This document shows positions 46,301 to 56,518 of a stretch of DNA of 64,000 nt, in pieces (position 1 is the stretch's first letter; each line of letters starts with the position of its first letter). Made by a program: the position numbers and the translations under genes. Source of the DNA: Posidonia oceanica (Eukaryota > Streptophyta > Magnoliopsida > Alismatales > Posidoniaceae); assembly GCA_037176725.1 (NCBI GenBank), contig JAZBRS010000050.1:11116001-11180000 (forward strand). The letters are read 5' to 3'. Under the pieces are notes generated by a model that saw only the letters and a list, made by a program, of their open reading frames with translations, was not told the origin of the DNA and did not search any database.

Positions 46301-46333
46301 ATAGCGAGCCTGGTTCCGATCAGGATCGCTACA
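40321..46333 (+). repeat. Element D 3' LTR, 6013 bp
   Basis: It matches the 5' LTR throughout, with about 17-20 substitutions and short indels by eye, for example a ~10-bp loss in the TTC repeat near 41990 and a shorter T-run near 43835. Subfeatures are mirrored at +22.2 kb: hairpin at 43610-43641 and conserved 33-nt hairpin at 45982-46014. Confidence 0.95.
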
Positions 46334-46338
46334 CCGTG
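46334..46338. repeat. Target site duplication of element D, right copy
   Basis: CCGTG, identical to 18098-18102. After it the E LTR resumes, as shown by the uninterrupted match in LTR 2 around 56370-56385. Confidence 0.95.
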
Positions 46339-46976
46339 TGAGCTCCAAAAATCCGGCCCCTGACCCTGTGGGGGTACCCCTGCTTTTAAAGAAGCAGCGG
46401 AGGAACAAAAAAGGATACAAAGGCCAAGTCAGCAAGATTTTCTGTTTCAGAAGTGTTATACGCTGGAAATCCAGCATATAACGTTATAAGCGGGAGTCCC
46501 AGCGTATAACGACCTCCGAGACATAACTGCCAGGATAAAGGAATATTCCCCAATTAAGGTGTCATTAAGTGTGTTTAACTCAGCTTTGATTGCTTTGATC
46601 GGTCAACAAGCTCTAAAGAAGGAAAAATTACGAATTTTGGATTTGGCCAAATAAAGAAAGTTTTGGGTTGACTGGGTTGCCACGTTGGATGCTAGAAAAC
46701 CAGCAGCCAATGTTAGCTGCTGGAAAATCAGCGGCCAACGTACACTGAGAATGCAGCGTACAACACCCTCAGTCAGTTCATTTCCCAAATTTGGTCAAGA
46801 TATGAAGAACATTCAAGTTGCTGACACTTGGGGCTTAGATAGGGATAACATTTTGAACTGGAGAGAAGGCGTTTGGTTCGAGTAAGATGTCCTGGATTGG
46901 GCAAAGGGCTTCTAGGAACGACCTAATGCAATAGACTATACTAACATGAAGGGAGTGCCAAAACGGGGTATCTACA
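46339..46976 (-). repeat. Element E LTR 1, right part
   Basis: Continues LTR 1 to its minus-strand start TGTAGATACCCC (46976). It contains a TATA-like CTTTAAAAG (minus; about 46384) in a GC hairpin, and a series of hairpins of the form GTTATACGCTGG / CCAGCATATAAC (46455-46482). LTR 1 is 1348 bp without D, and 46339-46976 matches LTR 2 from about 56378 to 57016. Confidence 0.88.
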
Positions 46977-47490
46977 GATTGCCCCTCCTTGAAGATGGCT
47001 TAGGCACGAAGCTATCTACAAGGCGAGACAATACCCCCGTGCGGCGCTACCTAGGGAACCTAAATGAAATCCAATACCTGCTGCCACCAGACTTGGACGA
47101 GACACAAAGAGGGTCAGCTAAAGAAACACGGCCAAGAGGATTGCCCAAGGGGAACAAGCTAATGACATGACCGCGGGGGTTGCCCGTGAGGGTCAAACTA
47201 AAAGACTTGCCACGGGGATTGCCCGCGGGGGTCAAACTAAAAAGACTTGCCACAGGGGTCAAACTTAAAAGATGGATAGCTAATGTTTCCGATGACCACT
47301 CAATGCGAATGCAATACAATGCGAATGCAATACAATGTGCTATGCATGGATGCATGCTGACGGGAATGCAAAAGAGGGGGTCATGATATGCAATGCATGA
47401 CCCTAGGTAATGAGGTTCCTCCATCATCGCCGGCTTTAATTTATATACCGGGTTGGCTCAGGAATTTTTCTCACCACCTAAGGCGGACTG
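46977..47490 (-). mobile_element. 3' tail of element E next to LTR 1
   Basis: Minus strand: PPT AAGGAGGGGCAATC (46990-46977) preceded by a block that is also present next to LTR 2 (57017-57230). Contains a few ~36-bp repeats around TTGCCCGCGGGGGTC (47170-47270). No gene. Confidence 0.78.
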
Positions 47491-47880
47491 ACACATGCTT
47501 GAATGCGATTTGTCATAATCAGGTGCCCTTTCCTCGAGCGTAGCCTACACTCTCCAAGGGGACCGTCGTCTCATGATACGCAGGTTGGTGAGCGAGAGGT
47601 CCATGATGCTCCTAGGAAAAAGGGAATTGATCTCTTCTCTGCTGGCCGCGTTGGCTCTATTTGTCACAATTAGGTGTCCTTTCATTGAATGTTGCCTACA
47701 TTCTTGACAGAGACCGTCGTCTTGTCACCCAGAATCAAAGAACGATGAGTCCACTAATACCGTTGGCTTTATTCGTCAGAATCAAGTGTCCTTTCATTGA
47801 ATGTTGCCTACATTCTCGACAGGGACCATCATCTTTTGACTTGGGAGTCAGTGAGCGGTGGGTTCACTAATACCATTGGC
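47491..47880. repeat. ~112-bp tandem repeat in E tail
   Basis: Three diverged copies sharing GTCCTTTCATTGAATGTTGC and GACCGTCGTC (47491-47605, 47651-47762, 47763-47875). Non-coding. Confidence 0.75.
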
Positions 47881-48236
47881 TTTGCTTTGTTGACCCGGTT
47901 GTGCTCCGGGGTACCTACTGTTGGATTGTTTTGCTTTGTTTGTCCGGTTGTGCTCCGGGTTTGCTTTGTTTATCCGGTTGTGCTCCGAGGTTTGCTTTGT
48001 TTATCCGGTTGTGCTCCGGGACTTGCTTTGTTTATCCGATTGTGCTCTGGGGCTTGCTTTGTTTATCCGGTTGTGCTCCAGGGTTCGCTTTGTTTACCCG
48101 GTTGTGCTCTGGGGTACCTGCTGTTGGATTGTTTTGCTTTGTTTGTCCGGTTGTGCTACGGGTTTGCTTTGTTTATCCGGTTGTGCTTCGGGGCTTGCTT
48201 TGTTTATCCGATTGTGCTCCGGAGTTTTTAAAAGAC
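47881..48236. repeat. ~31-bp tandem array in E tail
   Basis: About ten copies of GCTTTGTTTATCCGGTTGTG followed by CTCCGGGG. One more copy lies at 49362-49392 beyond the 44-bp array, so the 44-bp array appears to have expanded inside this one. Confidence 0.85.
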
Positions 48237-49345
48237 TTGCCAAGGGGATTGCCCAAGGGGTTCAAAAAAAATAAAAACATGACGTGCCAAGGGGATTGCC
48301 CAAGGGGGTCGAAGATAAAAACATGACGTGCCAAGGGGATTGCCCAAGGGGGTCGAAAATAAAAACATGACTTGCCAAGAGGATTGCCCAAGGGGGTCAA
48401 AGATAAAAACATGACGTGCCAAGGGGATTGCCTAAGGGGGTCGAAGATAAAAACATGATGTGCCAAGGGGATTGCCCAAGGGGGTCGAAGATAAAAACAT
48501 AACGTGCCAAGGGGATTGCCCAAGGGGGTCGAAGATAAAAACATGACTTGCCAAGGGGATTGCCCAAGGAGGTGGAAAATAAAAACATGACGTGCCAAGG
48601 GGATTACCCAAGGGGGTTGAAGATAAAAACATGATGTGCCAAGGGGATTACCCAAGGGGGTCGAAGATAAAAACATGACGTGCTAAGGAGATTGCCCAAG
48701 GGGGTCGAAGATAAAAAACATGACGTGCCAAGGGTATTGCCCAAGGGGGTCAAAGATAAAAACATGACGTGCCAAGGGGATTGCCCAAGGGAGTCGAAGA
48801 TAAAAACATGATGCACCAAGGGGATTGCCTAAGGGGGTCGAAGATAAAAACATGACTTGCCAAGGGGATTGCCCAAGGGGGTCGAAGATAAAAACATGAC
48901 GTGCCAAGGGGATTGCCCAAGAGGGTCGAAGATAAAAACATGACGTGCCAAGGGGATTGCCCAAGGAGGTCGAAGATAAAAACATGACTTGCCAAGGGGA
49001 TTGCCCAAGGGGGTCGAAGATAAAAACATGACATGCCAAGGGGATTGCCCAAGGGGGTCGAAGATAAAAACATGATGTGCCAAGGGGATTGCCCAAGGGA
49101 GTCAAAGATAAAAACATGACGTGCCAAGGAGATTGCCCAAGGGGGTCGAAAATAAAAGCATGACTTGCCAAGGGGATTGCCTAAGGGGTTCGAAAATAAA
49201 AGCATGACGTGCCAAGGGAATTGCCCAAGGGGGTTGAGAATAAAACATGACGTGCCAAGGAGATTGCCCAAGGGGGTCGAGAATAAATGCATGACGTGCC
49301 AAGGGGATTGCCCAAGGGGATTGCCCAAGGGGGTCGAAAGGATAC
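48237..49345. repeat. 44-bp tandem array in E tail
   Basis: About 25 copies of GACGTGCCAAGGGGATTGCC plus CAAGGGGGTCGAAGATAAAAACAT. Units differ by scattered transitions such as GACGTG/GACTTG. The period is not a multiple of three and the minus-strand unit lacks stops in any frame, so long open frames appear in all three minus frames. I treat them as artefacts. Confidence 0.95.
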
Positions 49346-49708
49346 TTCTTTGGCTTTGTTTGCTTTGTTGGCCCGGTTGTGCTCCGGGGTGCTCTTTGAT
49401 TTGCTCTCAATTCTGCTTTGATTTGTTGGACACTGGATTTTTAGTGTTCAACGTTGGACGGACTAAAAGCCGCGACTAACGTTGGACGGCAAGACGATTG
49501 TGTATAACATTGCAAGACAGGCTGCCTATCTTTCCTGTTCGGGTACCACCGTTTTGGCAGTAAATCTCTGATTTTCTTTGTGTTTCCATTCCGATGAAGG
49601 CTCCACGGCCTATATTAGACCCCATCTTGGCATGGATCTTGCAGTACGAACACTGATCTTTCTTTCTTTATTGATTTTTTTCATTTGCTCGGAATTGCGC
49701 TTCTTCTC
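49346..49708 (+). promoter_or_regulatory. Promoter-like region of the first mobile-domain gene
   Basis: Contains two AACGTTGGACGG words (49450-49500), a GTGTATAACATTG word, and a TATA-like TATATTAGAC at 49611-49620. The same words precede the other two plus-strand genes here and occur in the E LTR. Confidence 0.5.
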
Positions 49709-51063
49709 ATGGATTTGAATGATATGCCGTGCCATGCCTTCCATGTGGCTGTCTTTTCCTCTCCTTCTGACATGGTGCAACTTCAGTTGGAGCCTATGCC
49801 TAATCACTTGGCGACCTTTTGATGCATGAGAAGGTACTTTCCACTTTCACTATTACTCCATACTCCCATTCTGGTATTCCTTTATCTTTGCTGATTTTTC
49901 TACTTCATAGCCCCTGTCCTCTGCCAATAACAACCGCGACTCGAAAACCTACCAGTTGGACTAGGTTCAGCAATTCCGCTCTTGGGCTTTGAAGAGGTAT
50001 CGGGAGTGCATGGAAGAGGCTGGTCTTTGTCAAACTCTTTGTCAGTTGCAGCAGCCTGTTGACTAGAAGGTGCTTTTCGGCCTTTACAGGCTGTGGAATC
50101 CTTTGACTCACACATTCTTTTCCTCTTTAGGGGAGTTGACCATTCTTTTGGAGGAGGTGAGCGCCCTTTTAGGTACTTGACAGGTCGACCCGTCCATTTA
50201 CTGCAGGGATGCCTACCTTTTGCCAATCGGGGTGGTAGGCTCTTTTTCTCTCTTAAAGCGCATTTTCAGCCCTGTTGTTGTGCCAGAGGACCTGGTGCTA
50301 GACGACTGTATCAATCTCTACTCCTTGTGGAAGTTTTTCTGGAAGCAGCGCGACAGCATCTGCTCCGAGGCTTCTTACTTGGAATGTGTCTTTATTCTGA
50401 TCGGGGGGCTGGTACTCTTCCCAAATGAAGCCTTGACCATCAGCGCCTATCATGCTGAGCTCATGTGCATCTGCGTTCGCAATCCGGAGAAATGCTTGAG
50501 TCAATCTGTATTGGCTTTTACTTTCCGGGGCTTATCCAGTGCCTGCCTTGGGGGACCGTTCTTCGGCTCGCCTTTCCTAGTTCTACGCTGGTTAGAGGAG
50601 CATTTTCTTCTGTCTGCTTTTAATGCTAGCCTTCCCCTGGAGGAATACATTTGCCGTCTATGTGCCTGTGAGGTCAAGCCCCTGATGGACTCCTTCAGTC
50701 CTCCCTCGTCTTTCAGGACAGTGTCTGACCTAGAGTACTTGCTGACGCTGATTGGGGCGACCGAGTTTGTGAGGTACAACCCCCAGTGATGCTTCTCGAT
50801 GCTGGGTACTCCCCGAGCCATACCTCCTTTGCCTCATTTTTCGACATTATTCTCCCGTGCTTGAGAGACACCCCTGGGGACATCATCTAGGTTTTCTATC
50901 AGGCTGGCACTTGGGATGGGAAGGGACGAAACCGAGTCCTTTCTGCATGGGAGAACTCGTATGCAGACTGCGAAGCTATCTCTCTTGCTACTCATGATGC
51001 TTGGTATGAGGGCGTGCGGCCCAAGTTGTTTATTGAATTTCCTACAAAGAGACAGAAAATGTA
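49709..51063 (+). pseudogene. Mobile-domain/DUF7745-like pseudogene, antisense to element E
   Basis: Probable first exon from ATG 49709, GT donor at 49834, acceptor at 49909-49910, then a long second exon. The translation of exon 2 reads through LWNPLTHTFFSSLGELTILL (about 50091-50150), KRIFSPVVVPEDLVLDDCIN, an amphipathic middle, and ends like related proteins with SLATHDAWYEGVRPKLF (about 50975-51040). Stops at about 49965, 50065 and 50178 are TAG or TGA where CAG or CGA would restore an amino acid; one frameshift lies near 50785. It resembles the D downstream ORF in general organisation. It lies antisense to the LTRs of E. It could be a captured host gene or a resident gene between insertions. 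Confidence 0.62.
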
Positions 51064-51494
51064 GTTGGGAGTGTGTCATTTATCATCAATACAATTTTAT
51101 TTCGTCTCTTTTGTCTCCTTTGAATGAATTTGTATGAGTTTTTATGAAGAGAAAATGAAGAAAATCAGAGTCCAGAAAATGTCCCTGAATTTAAAATGTT
51201 GTACGCGGACATTGGTGCGGCTAACGTTATGCACTGGGAATACCAATGGATAATGTTTTAACTCTCAAAACGTTGGACGGGCCATATTGCTCGTTTAACA
51301 CTTTGTCTTCCCGATGTGTTGGACGCCCAAGATCACGCGGATAACGTTGAATGTTATAAAGCCCTCATTCTACGCAGTGGGCGGCCACCTTGCTTGCTTT
51401 CCTCTTTTTCTCCAGTGACTGCGAGCTTCTCCGGCGAACTCTTCCTTAATTCCGGTGAACTCTTCCTTAATTCCGGCGAACTCTTCTGTTCTTC
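51064..51494 (+). promoter_or_regulatory. Promoter-like region of the second mobile-domain gene
   Basis: Words GTTGTACGCGG, CTAACGTTATGC, AACGTTGGACGGG, GTGTTGGACGCC and GGATAACGTTG crowd 51197-51350. They are directly followed by TATAAAG (about 51356) and, about 135 bp on, the ATG at 51495. The spacing fits a plant core promoter with a 5' UTR of roughly 100 nt. Confidence 0.6.
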
Positions 51495-54400
51495 ATGGAG
51501 AAACGAATCTCCCATTTCTACTCTCGGGTGGCAAAGCGTGCCCGGTCTGGCCCTGGGTCGTCGTCCTTCGGCGAACTCGAGGAGGCAGTGCCGGTGGTTG
51601 CGGAGGCTGCGGTGGCTCCGTCGGCTGCTGCGGTGACAAGAACGGCGGCGGAGGTGGCAAAGACGGCGGTGAAGGCGGCCGTAGGAGTTGGGTTGGTGAT
51701 CGGGGAGGCCGTGGAGACGGCGGTGGAGGTGGCAGAGGCAACCGCAGGGGCTGGGTTGGTGACCGGGGAGGCCGTGGAGACGACGGTGGAGGCGGCCCTA
51801 GGGGCTGGGTTGGTGACCGGGGAGGCCGTGGAGATAGCAGTGGAGGTGGCGGAGACGGCGGCGGAGGCGGCCGCAGGGGCTGGGTTGGTGACCGGGGAGG
51901 TTGTGGAGACGACGGTGGAGGCGGACTCTGGTTCCAGCAGCTCTTTTAGCTACGAGGACTAAGAGGAGGAGTCCAAGGAGATGGTCTCGGAGACGAGGCC
52001 CGAGGTTGACTTGGACAAGGCGGGGCCCACGGAGGTGCCAGAGGCGAGGCCGATCGATCCCCTCATTGCACAATTTGGTGAGGACGATGACTGGTGGCGG
52101 AACATGGTCGACTTTGTTCGATGGGAGGTGGAGGGCGATGCGAGGGATCCCCCGGACTATTGGCGGGATCAGATCCCTCGGGACGAGGTGCAGGCATCGG
52201 GACCGCGTAGGGACGCGTCTCGATCGGAGTATGCCACTGCCACGCTAGCTTCGAGGGGGCAGGTAGACATCTTCTTCATTTTTCCTTCATTTTATTTAGT
52301 TATTTCAGCTTGACTGATGATTTTCTCGCTTGTTTGCAGAGTCGGGCACCAGCCGTGACCCATTGTTACTGGGGTCAGGTCCGCCGGTCCTACGCCTTGC
52401 TGTCTACTTTCCAGTAGGAGCGTCTGGATCAGATGGGATTTGGGCATTTCCTGTCCATCCCGGACTTTCCCCTCCGTCCAATGTTCTTGGGCTATCGCGG
52501 AGCGGTGGAACTTCCACACAAGCTCGATTGTCACGAGGGCGGGCGAGTTTGTCCTCTCCCTTGAGGACATAGTGCAGTTGACCGGTCTTCGAGTCACAGG
52601 CCGACCAGTGACGGGGTGGGTGTGCTCAAGTTATTCAGCCTTAGCGTAGGAGCTTGTTGGACGTCAGCTAGCCATGAGCGGGGAGCAGCTTGTGGTGATC
52701 ACTTCCGCGGTTCGCCGAGTTAGTGAGTTGGCGAAGACGGTAGCTGGACCAGGCGTTGAGGCCGACCAGCAGCTGCGGGCTTTCCTCCTAGTGCTGTTCG
52801 GGGAGGTGCTCTTTTTGCACGCCTCCTCGAAGCTGTCGGCGTGGTTCCTCCCCCTCTTGGCTGACTTGGAGCGCGTGGGAGAGTACGCCTGTGGTGCGGT
52901 CAGCTTGGCGCACCTGTACTCCACTCTCTTCCGCTTTACTGACGGCAGTTCCTGCCAGCTAGGCGGGAACCTGCCATTTCTTCAGGTAAAATCAACATAT
53001 TTAAGTTTGCACCGGATATTATGTATTTGCTAAAAGCTTCCTTGTTTTGCGTGCAGATGTGGGCGTGGGACCACTTCGCTTTCCTGCATCTTGCCCCTCC
53101 TCCAGTTCCTCCGACCGGTGTCTCCTTCCCTCGAGGGTTGTTTTGGGCTGATGCTGAGCAGGCCCTTGAGCCTGTGGATGACAACCGCTACGTCGGTCGT
53201 CTGCTGTTCGAGCTACTGGTCTTGGCGCAGGTAATTTGCCTTCTTTTAATTTTCTCAGCTTCCATTTATTCACCTTATTTGGCTTGCTGACATGCATTGC
53301 TTCTTTCAGGTTGTTTGGCGTCCGTATGCTGAGGGAGAGCATGCGGATGTTCCTGAGATTGCCCGTGATCGGGCCATTTTTGACCGGGACGTGTGAATCC
53401 ACTACTGGAACCACTGCCACTTCCAGCAGATTAGTAGGGTGCTACGACAGCTGGAGCACTGGCAAATTCAGCCTCTACCTCCTCCTCATCGAGTTTGGCG
53501 AGAGACACACGGTGGGGGCAGCCGTGCTTGTCATTGGGTGGACGTCTACGGTCCACAGCTCTTGGACTGGGCCCATCATGGTTCTCCTGCTCCGATGGAT
53601 GGCACAGAGGAGGACGAGGCGATGTGGGCCGAGTGGATAGATCAGGAGTTTTCTTCTTTGATGATCTTCCACCGGTCCCACTTCCTTGGGCGCGGGAACC
53701 TTCCTTTGGGGGACACAGATCCCGGGGAGGCGATGGTGTCCCGTGCGGCTCTGCTAGGTGAGGCGTAGTCCTATCGCGCCCAGTTAGAGATAGCGGTAAG
53801 CTCCTGAATTTGAAACTTGCAATTTATATTTATATCTGATAACTTGCTGACTTCCTTTCTTTTCTTTGCAGCTCAAGGTGGCAGATGAGCAAGCTCAGCG
53901 GGAGCGTGGTCTGTCTCAGCAGCTCTCCGTCCTGACTGGGGAGGTCGAGCGCCTGCGTGCTTCCGCTTCTCAAGTATCTCTATATTTATTGTAGCTTTTG
54001 TAGTCTAATTATGAACTGTAACTAACTTGAATCTTTCCTTTCAGCCCTCGACTAGTAGTGCTCCTCCTCCGGACCGCTCAGAGGATATCTCCCATCTCCA
54101 GGAGAGGGTAAACATGTCTTTATTTCTTTTCAACTCTTGGAATCTCCTTGGTTCTGACACCGTTGTTTGTAGTTTGCTTATCTAGAGAGCAAGTTGAGGG
54201 AGCGGGCTGGTGACTTCATAGTTGCCAGCTCTGTCAGGAGGTTGGAGGAGTTGGAGGGGACAGTTGCCACCAGTAGTGCTCGGATTTGGGAGCTGGAGCA
54301 GCAGGTTGCTGACAGGGATACTGAGATTGCCCAGTCTCAGGCGGTATGATTTGACTCGGTGCTTCTTTATGTCCTCTATGTCCTTGCTTGTATCTAACAT

Positions 54401-54592
54401 TTTGATTGCTTCCCTCCTCAGAGCATGGCAGGGGTTATCTCCCAGCTTGAGTTCGAGCTAGGGCACTATCGGCAGTTTGCCTTTACGGCTGGTGTTAGGC
54501 TCGGGGTGTCCGTTCCTTCTGTACCGAGCCACCGATCGAGTAGCCACCACTCTCGGTCCGTCTCTAGGGCTCCGTCGGGCGTTTCTGTTTGA
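51495..54592 (+). pseudogene. Plant mobile domain + coiled-coil gene, eight exons, decayed
   Basis: Exons by GT-AG reading: 51495-52262, 52340-52985, 53057-53230, 53310-53795, 53872-53973, 54045-54107, 54186-54343, 54422-54592. Exon 1 codes an N-terminus with four or five [17 protein letters not shown] repeats. Exons 2-4 carry the plant mobile domain (PF10536-like): GFGHFLSIPDFPLRPMF, ERWNFHTSSIV, LSLEDIVQLTGLRVTGRPVTG, LRAFLLVLFGEVLF, VGEYACGAVSLAHLY, MWAWDHFAFLH. Exons 5-7 code a coiled coil (LSVLTGEVERLRASASQ, RRLEELEGTVATSSARIWEL). Nonsense codons at 51960, about 52400, 52647, about 53395 and 53767, plus one frameshift near 52480, show it is dead. Most stops are explained by C-to-T. Mobile-domain proteins occur in host nuclear silencing factors and in transposons. 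It lies antisense to E. Confidence 0.78.
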
Positions 54593-55130
54593 CAGTCGCC
54601 TTGTCCTCCCACCGCTCCTTCTCCGGCTCCTACTTCAGCTCCCGAGGGTGAGGGAGAGAGTGCTTCTTAGCCTTCTTGTACTTCAAGGGTATGCCCCGAT
54701 GATCTTGTAGAACAAATATTTATAGATTTCTGCACACTTAGCATACTTGTCAAATATTTCTTTTGAAATACCTTTCTCAAAGTTATAATGAGCTTAAGTG
54801 ACCAATATAGCAAAATAATGGCCTTTAATCCAAATTAACTTGAAACTAGCACATTCAAGTGAAATGGTATGTAAATGACATAGTTACGAGGAAAGATTTC
54901 ACCTAGAAGCTTTAAAATTGAGTTTCGAAGTCCTCGGCGCTTTAGCGAGCCATTTTCTTGATAGAATGAGCAACTAGAGATTCTGAATGGTCCGAATGTC
55001 CAAAAAAATATGAAACCAACACTCACACGTGTATTTCAACCTTGTTAAACCTTTGGGACTGGTAAAACAGGTTTACGCAACTCAAACAAGGATTAGGGGG
55101 TGATCTAGCCAAGTTCAGTGACCTAAGTCA
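54593..55130 (+). other. Spacer between the mobile-domain genes
   Basis: AT-rich DNA after the stop codon of the preceding gene. I see no gene, only general AT-rich sequence in which a polyadenylation site would be expected. Confidence 0.5.
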
Positions 55131-55487
55131 CTGATAACGTTATACGACTCATCTGGTGCGTCCAACGTTATTCGCTGTACTTCCTGCGTCCAACGCCGAA
55201 AAGCCGATTTAAACGTTATACACCGCACTTGGCGCGGTTAACGTAGGACGCGCTGTATCTCGCGTACAACGAAGCGAGCCCAGAATATCTTTTCTTTCCT
55301 TTCCTGTTCTTGGCTAATCTTCCAGAATGCTGCAAAATTTTCTCAATACCCACGTGTGTGATCTTTGACGGCCTTCCTGTGCTTATAAAAGCCTGGCCAC
55401 CCCTTGGACTTTTATGCACACTTGTCCCTTACCCCCTTACTGATTTTCTCTAGATTTGTGCTTCTTCCTTTCTTCTCTTTTGCTTTC
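55131..55487 (+). promoter_or_regulatory. Promoter-like region of a third plus-strand gene
   Basis: AACGTTATACG, GCGTCCAACGTTA, GCGTCCAACGCCG, AAACGTTATACACC and GTACAACG crowd 55134-55272. CTTATAAAAGCC (TATA at 55384-55390) lies about 100 bp before the ATG at 55488. Same word set as 51197-51350. Confidence 0.6.
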
Positions 55488-55686
55488 ATGTCTTCTAGTT
55501 CAGTTCCCAACGTCTTTATGCACAACAAGAAGGGAGTTGCAATACCTTTGGAAGAGATTGAAGGGCATATGATGTCCCTTATCAAAGCAGGGAAGGTATG
55601 ATCTTCTTCATTAGTCCTTTCACTCTCTTTTGTTCCTCATGCTTTCGAATTTCTTTGCAGGAAATCCTCAATTTTACCAAAACACC
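55488..55686 (+). pseudogene. First exons of a gene truncated by E LTR 2
   Basis: ATG at 55488 (TTTCATGTCTTC), exon 1 to 55595, GT donor at 55596, intron to TTTGCAG (55660), and exon 2 cut at 55687 by the E LTR. The peptide (SSSSVPNVFMHNKKGVAIPL, then EEIEGHMMSLIKAG) is too short to assign. The promoter resembles that of the mobile-domain gene at 51495, so it was probably a related gene. Its cut end marks the LTR 2 insertion point. Confidence 0.55.
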
Positions 55687-56413
55687 TGTGGATATGGGGT
55701 TTTGGGAGAGGAAGAGAGGTTTGTTTTGCTTTTTACTTGCTCTATCTTCTCGGGGTCACCTTTTTGTATCCAACTCTGTCACTCCACGTGTGATGGAATC
55801 GGTGTGATCGCCACTCTCAGTTCGCTTTCGCTGGCCCTCGAGACGCCTTGGGGAGATGTGATGTGGTTGCGGGTTCAGCTACCTTGGGACAACGCCAGCG
55901 TTGCCCAAGGGTACCCGTGCTTGGTGAGCTCTTTCTTCCTTCTTCCTCCTTGTATGACAAATGTTAGCAAAGCAAAAGAAACAAAACAATACAAAGATGG
56001 ATCAATATGTGTAGTAACTTTTCCAGAGTAAATAGAAAAGAAAATAAAAAAAAGCGTAGTACGTACCCGAGGGGTTTGATCCCCCCGATTGCAACTAATA
56101 GAGTTGTATGCTTAGCTACAACAATATATGAATTCAAAATAAAATGCTTGATTATGCTATGGAATAAAACATGTGATATCAGAAATGAAAAGAAAACAAA
56201 TGAAATAGAGTCCCCTCTATCTATGCACAAGGTGCAAACTGTGTTGACATGAAGCCAACAACGACAAAGGGACACTCAAGCTTTTCGAAGACTCTCCTCC
56301 TTTTAAAATCTCTCTTCTCTCTTTCAATTCTCAAGGACCTCACTTCTCTAAGATTCTTAATCTCAAGAGAGCATGTGAGTTCCAAAAATCCGACCCTGAA
56401 CCCTATGGGGGTA

Positions 56414-56437
56414 CCCCTGCTTTTATAGAAGCAGGGG
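56414..56437 (-). promoter_or_regulatory. E LTR TATA box inside a hairpin
   Basis: Plus strand CCCCTGCTT, loop TTATAG, AAGCAGGGG: a perfect 9-bp stem. On the minus strand this reads CTATAAAAG, a good plant TATA box, placing the transcription start near 56390 and U3 at 57016 to about 56390. LTR 1 has the same with one mismatch. Confidence 0.7.
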
Positions 56438-56492
56438 AGGAATAAAAAAGGACACAAATGCCAAGTCAGCAGAATTTCCTGTTTCAGAAGTT

Positions 56493-56518
56493 TTATATGC
56501 TGGAAAACCAGCGTATAA
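56493..56518 (-). other. E LTR hairpin, GTTATA/TATAAC word
   Basis: TTATATGCTGG, loop AAAA, CCAGCGTATAA: eleven pairs with one T-G wobble. LTR 1 has C-A at the same pair, so the ancestor was probably a perfect C-G. Further hairpins of the kind GCCACTGG/CCAGTGGC follow to about 56800. Confidence 0.75.

Larger units (their letters stand above)
18103..46333 (+). mobile_element. Element D: complete 28.2-kb Ogre/Tat-type retrotransposon
   Basis: Two 6.0-kb LTRs, PBS for tRNA-Arg, leader, one gag-pro-RT-RH-aRH-IN frame with two TAG interruptions, an extra downstream ORF, repeat-rich 3' tail and PPT. It is flanked by CCGTG duplications inside the LTR of element E. The LTRs differ by only about 17-20 substitutions and a few indels over 6 kb by eye, so this is the youngest visible insertion. 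Size, LTR length and tRNA-Arg priming are as in published Ogre elements. Unlike classical Ogre there is no ORF before gag, and the extra ORF is downstream of integrase. Confidence 0.93.

Noticed and set aside
48173..49328. Long minus-strand open frames across the 44-bp array
   Set aside because: The unit has no stop in any minus frame and its period is not a multiple of three, so all three frames are open by construction. No domain, no conservation of a start.
48237..49345. Possible CRISPR array
   Set aside because: Repeats are contiguous 44-bp units without unique spacers, in a plant retrotransposon tail.
51455..51949. Gly-rich RGG-like frame overlapping exon 1 of the mobile-domain gene
   Set aside because: Shifted frame of the repeated exon 1; the frame chosen leads in phase to the rest of the gene and starts at the promoter-proximal ATG.
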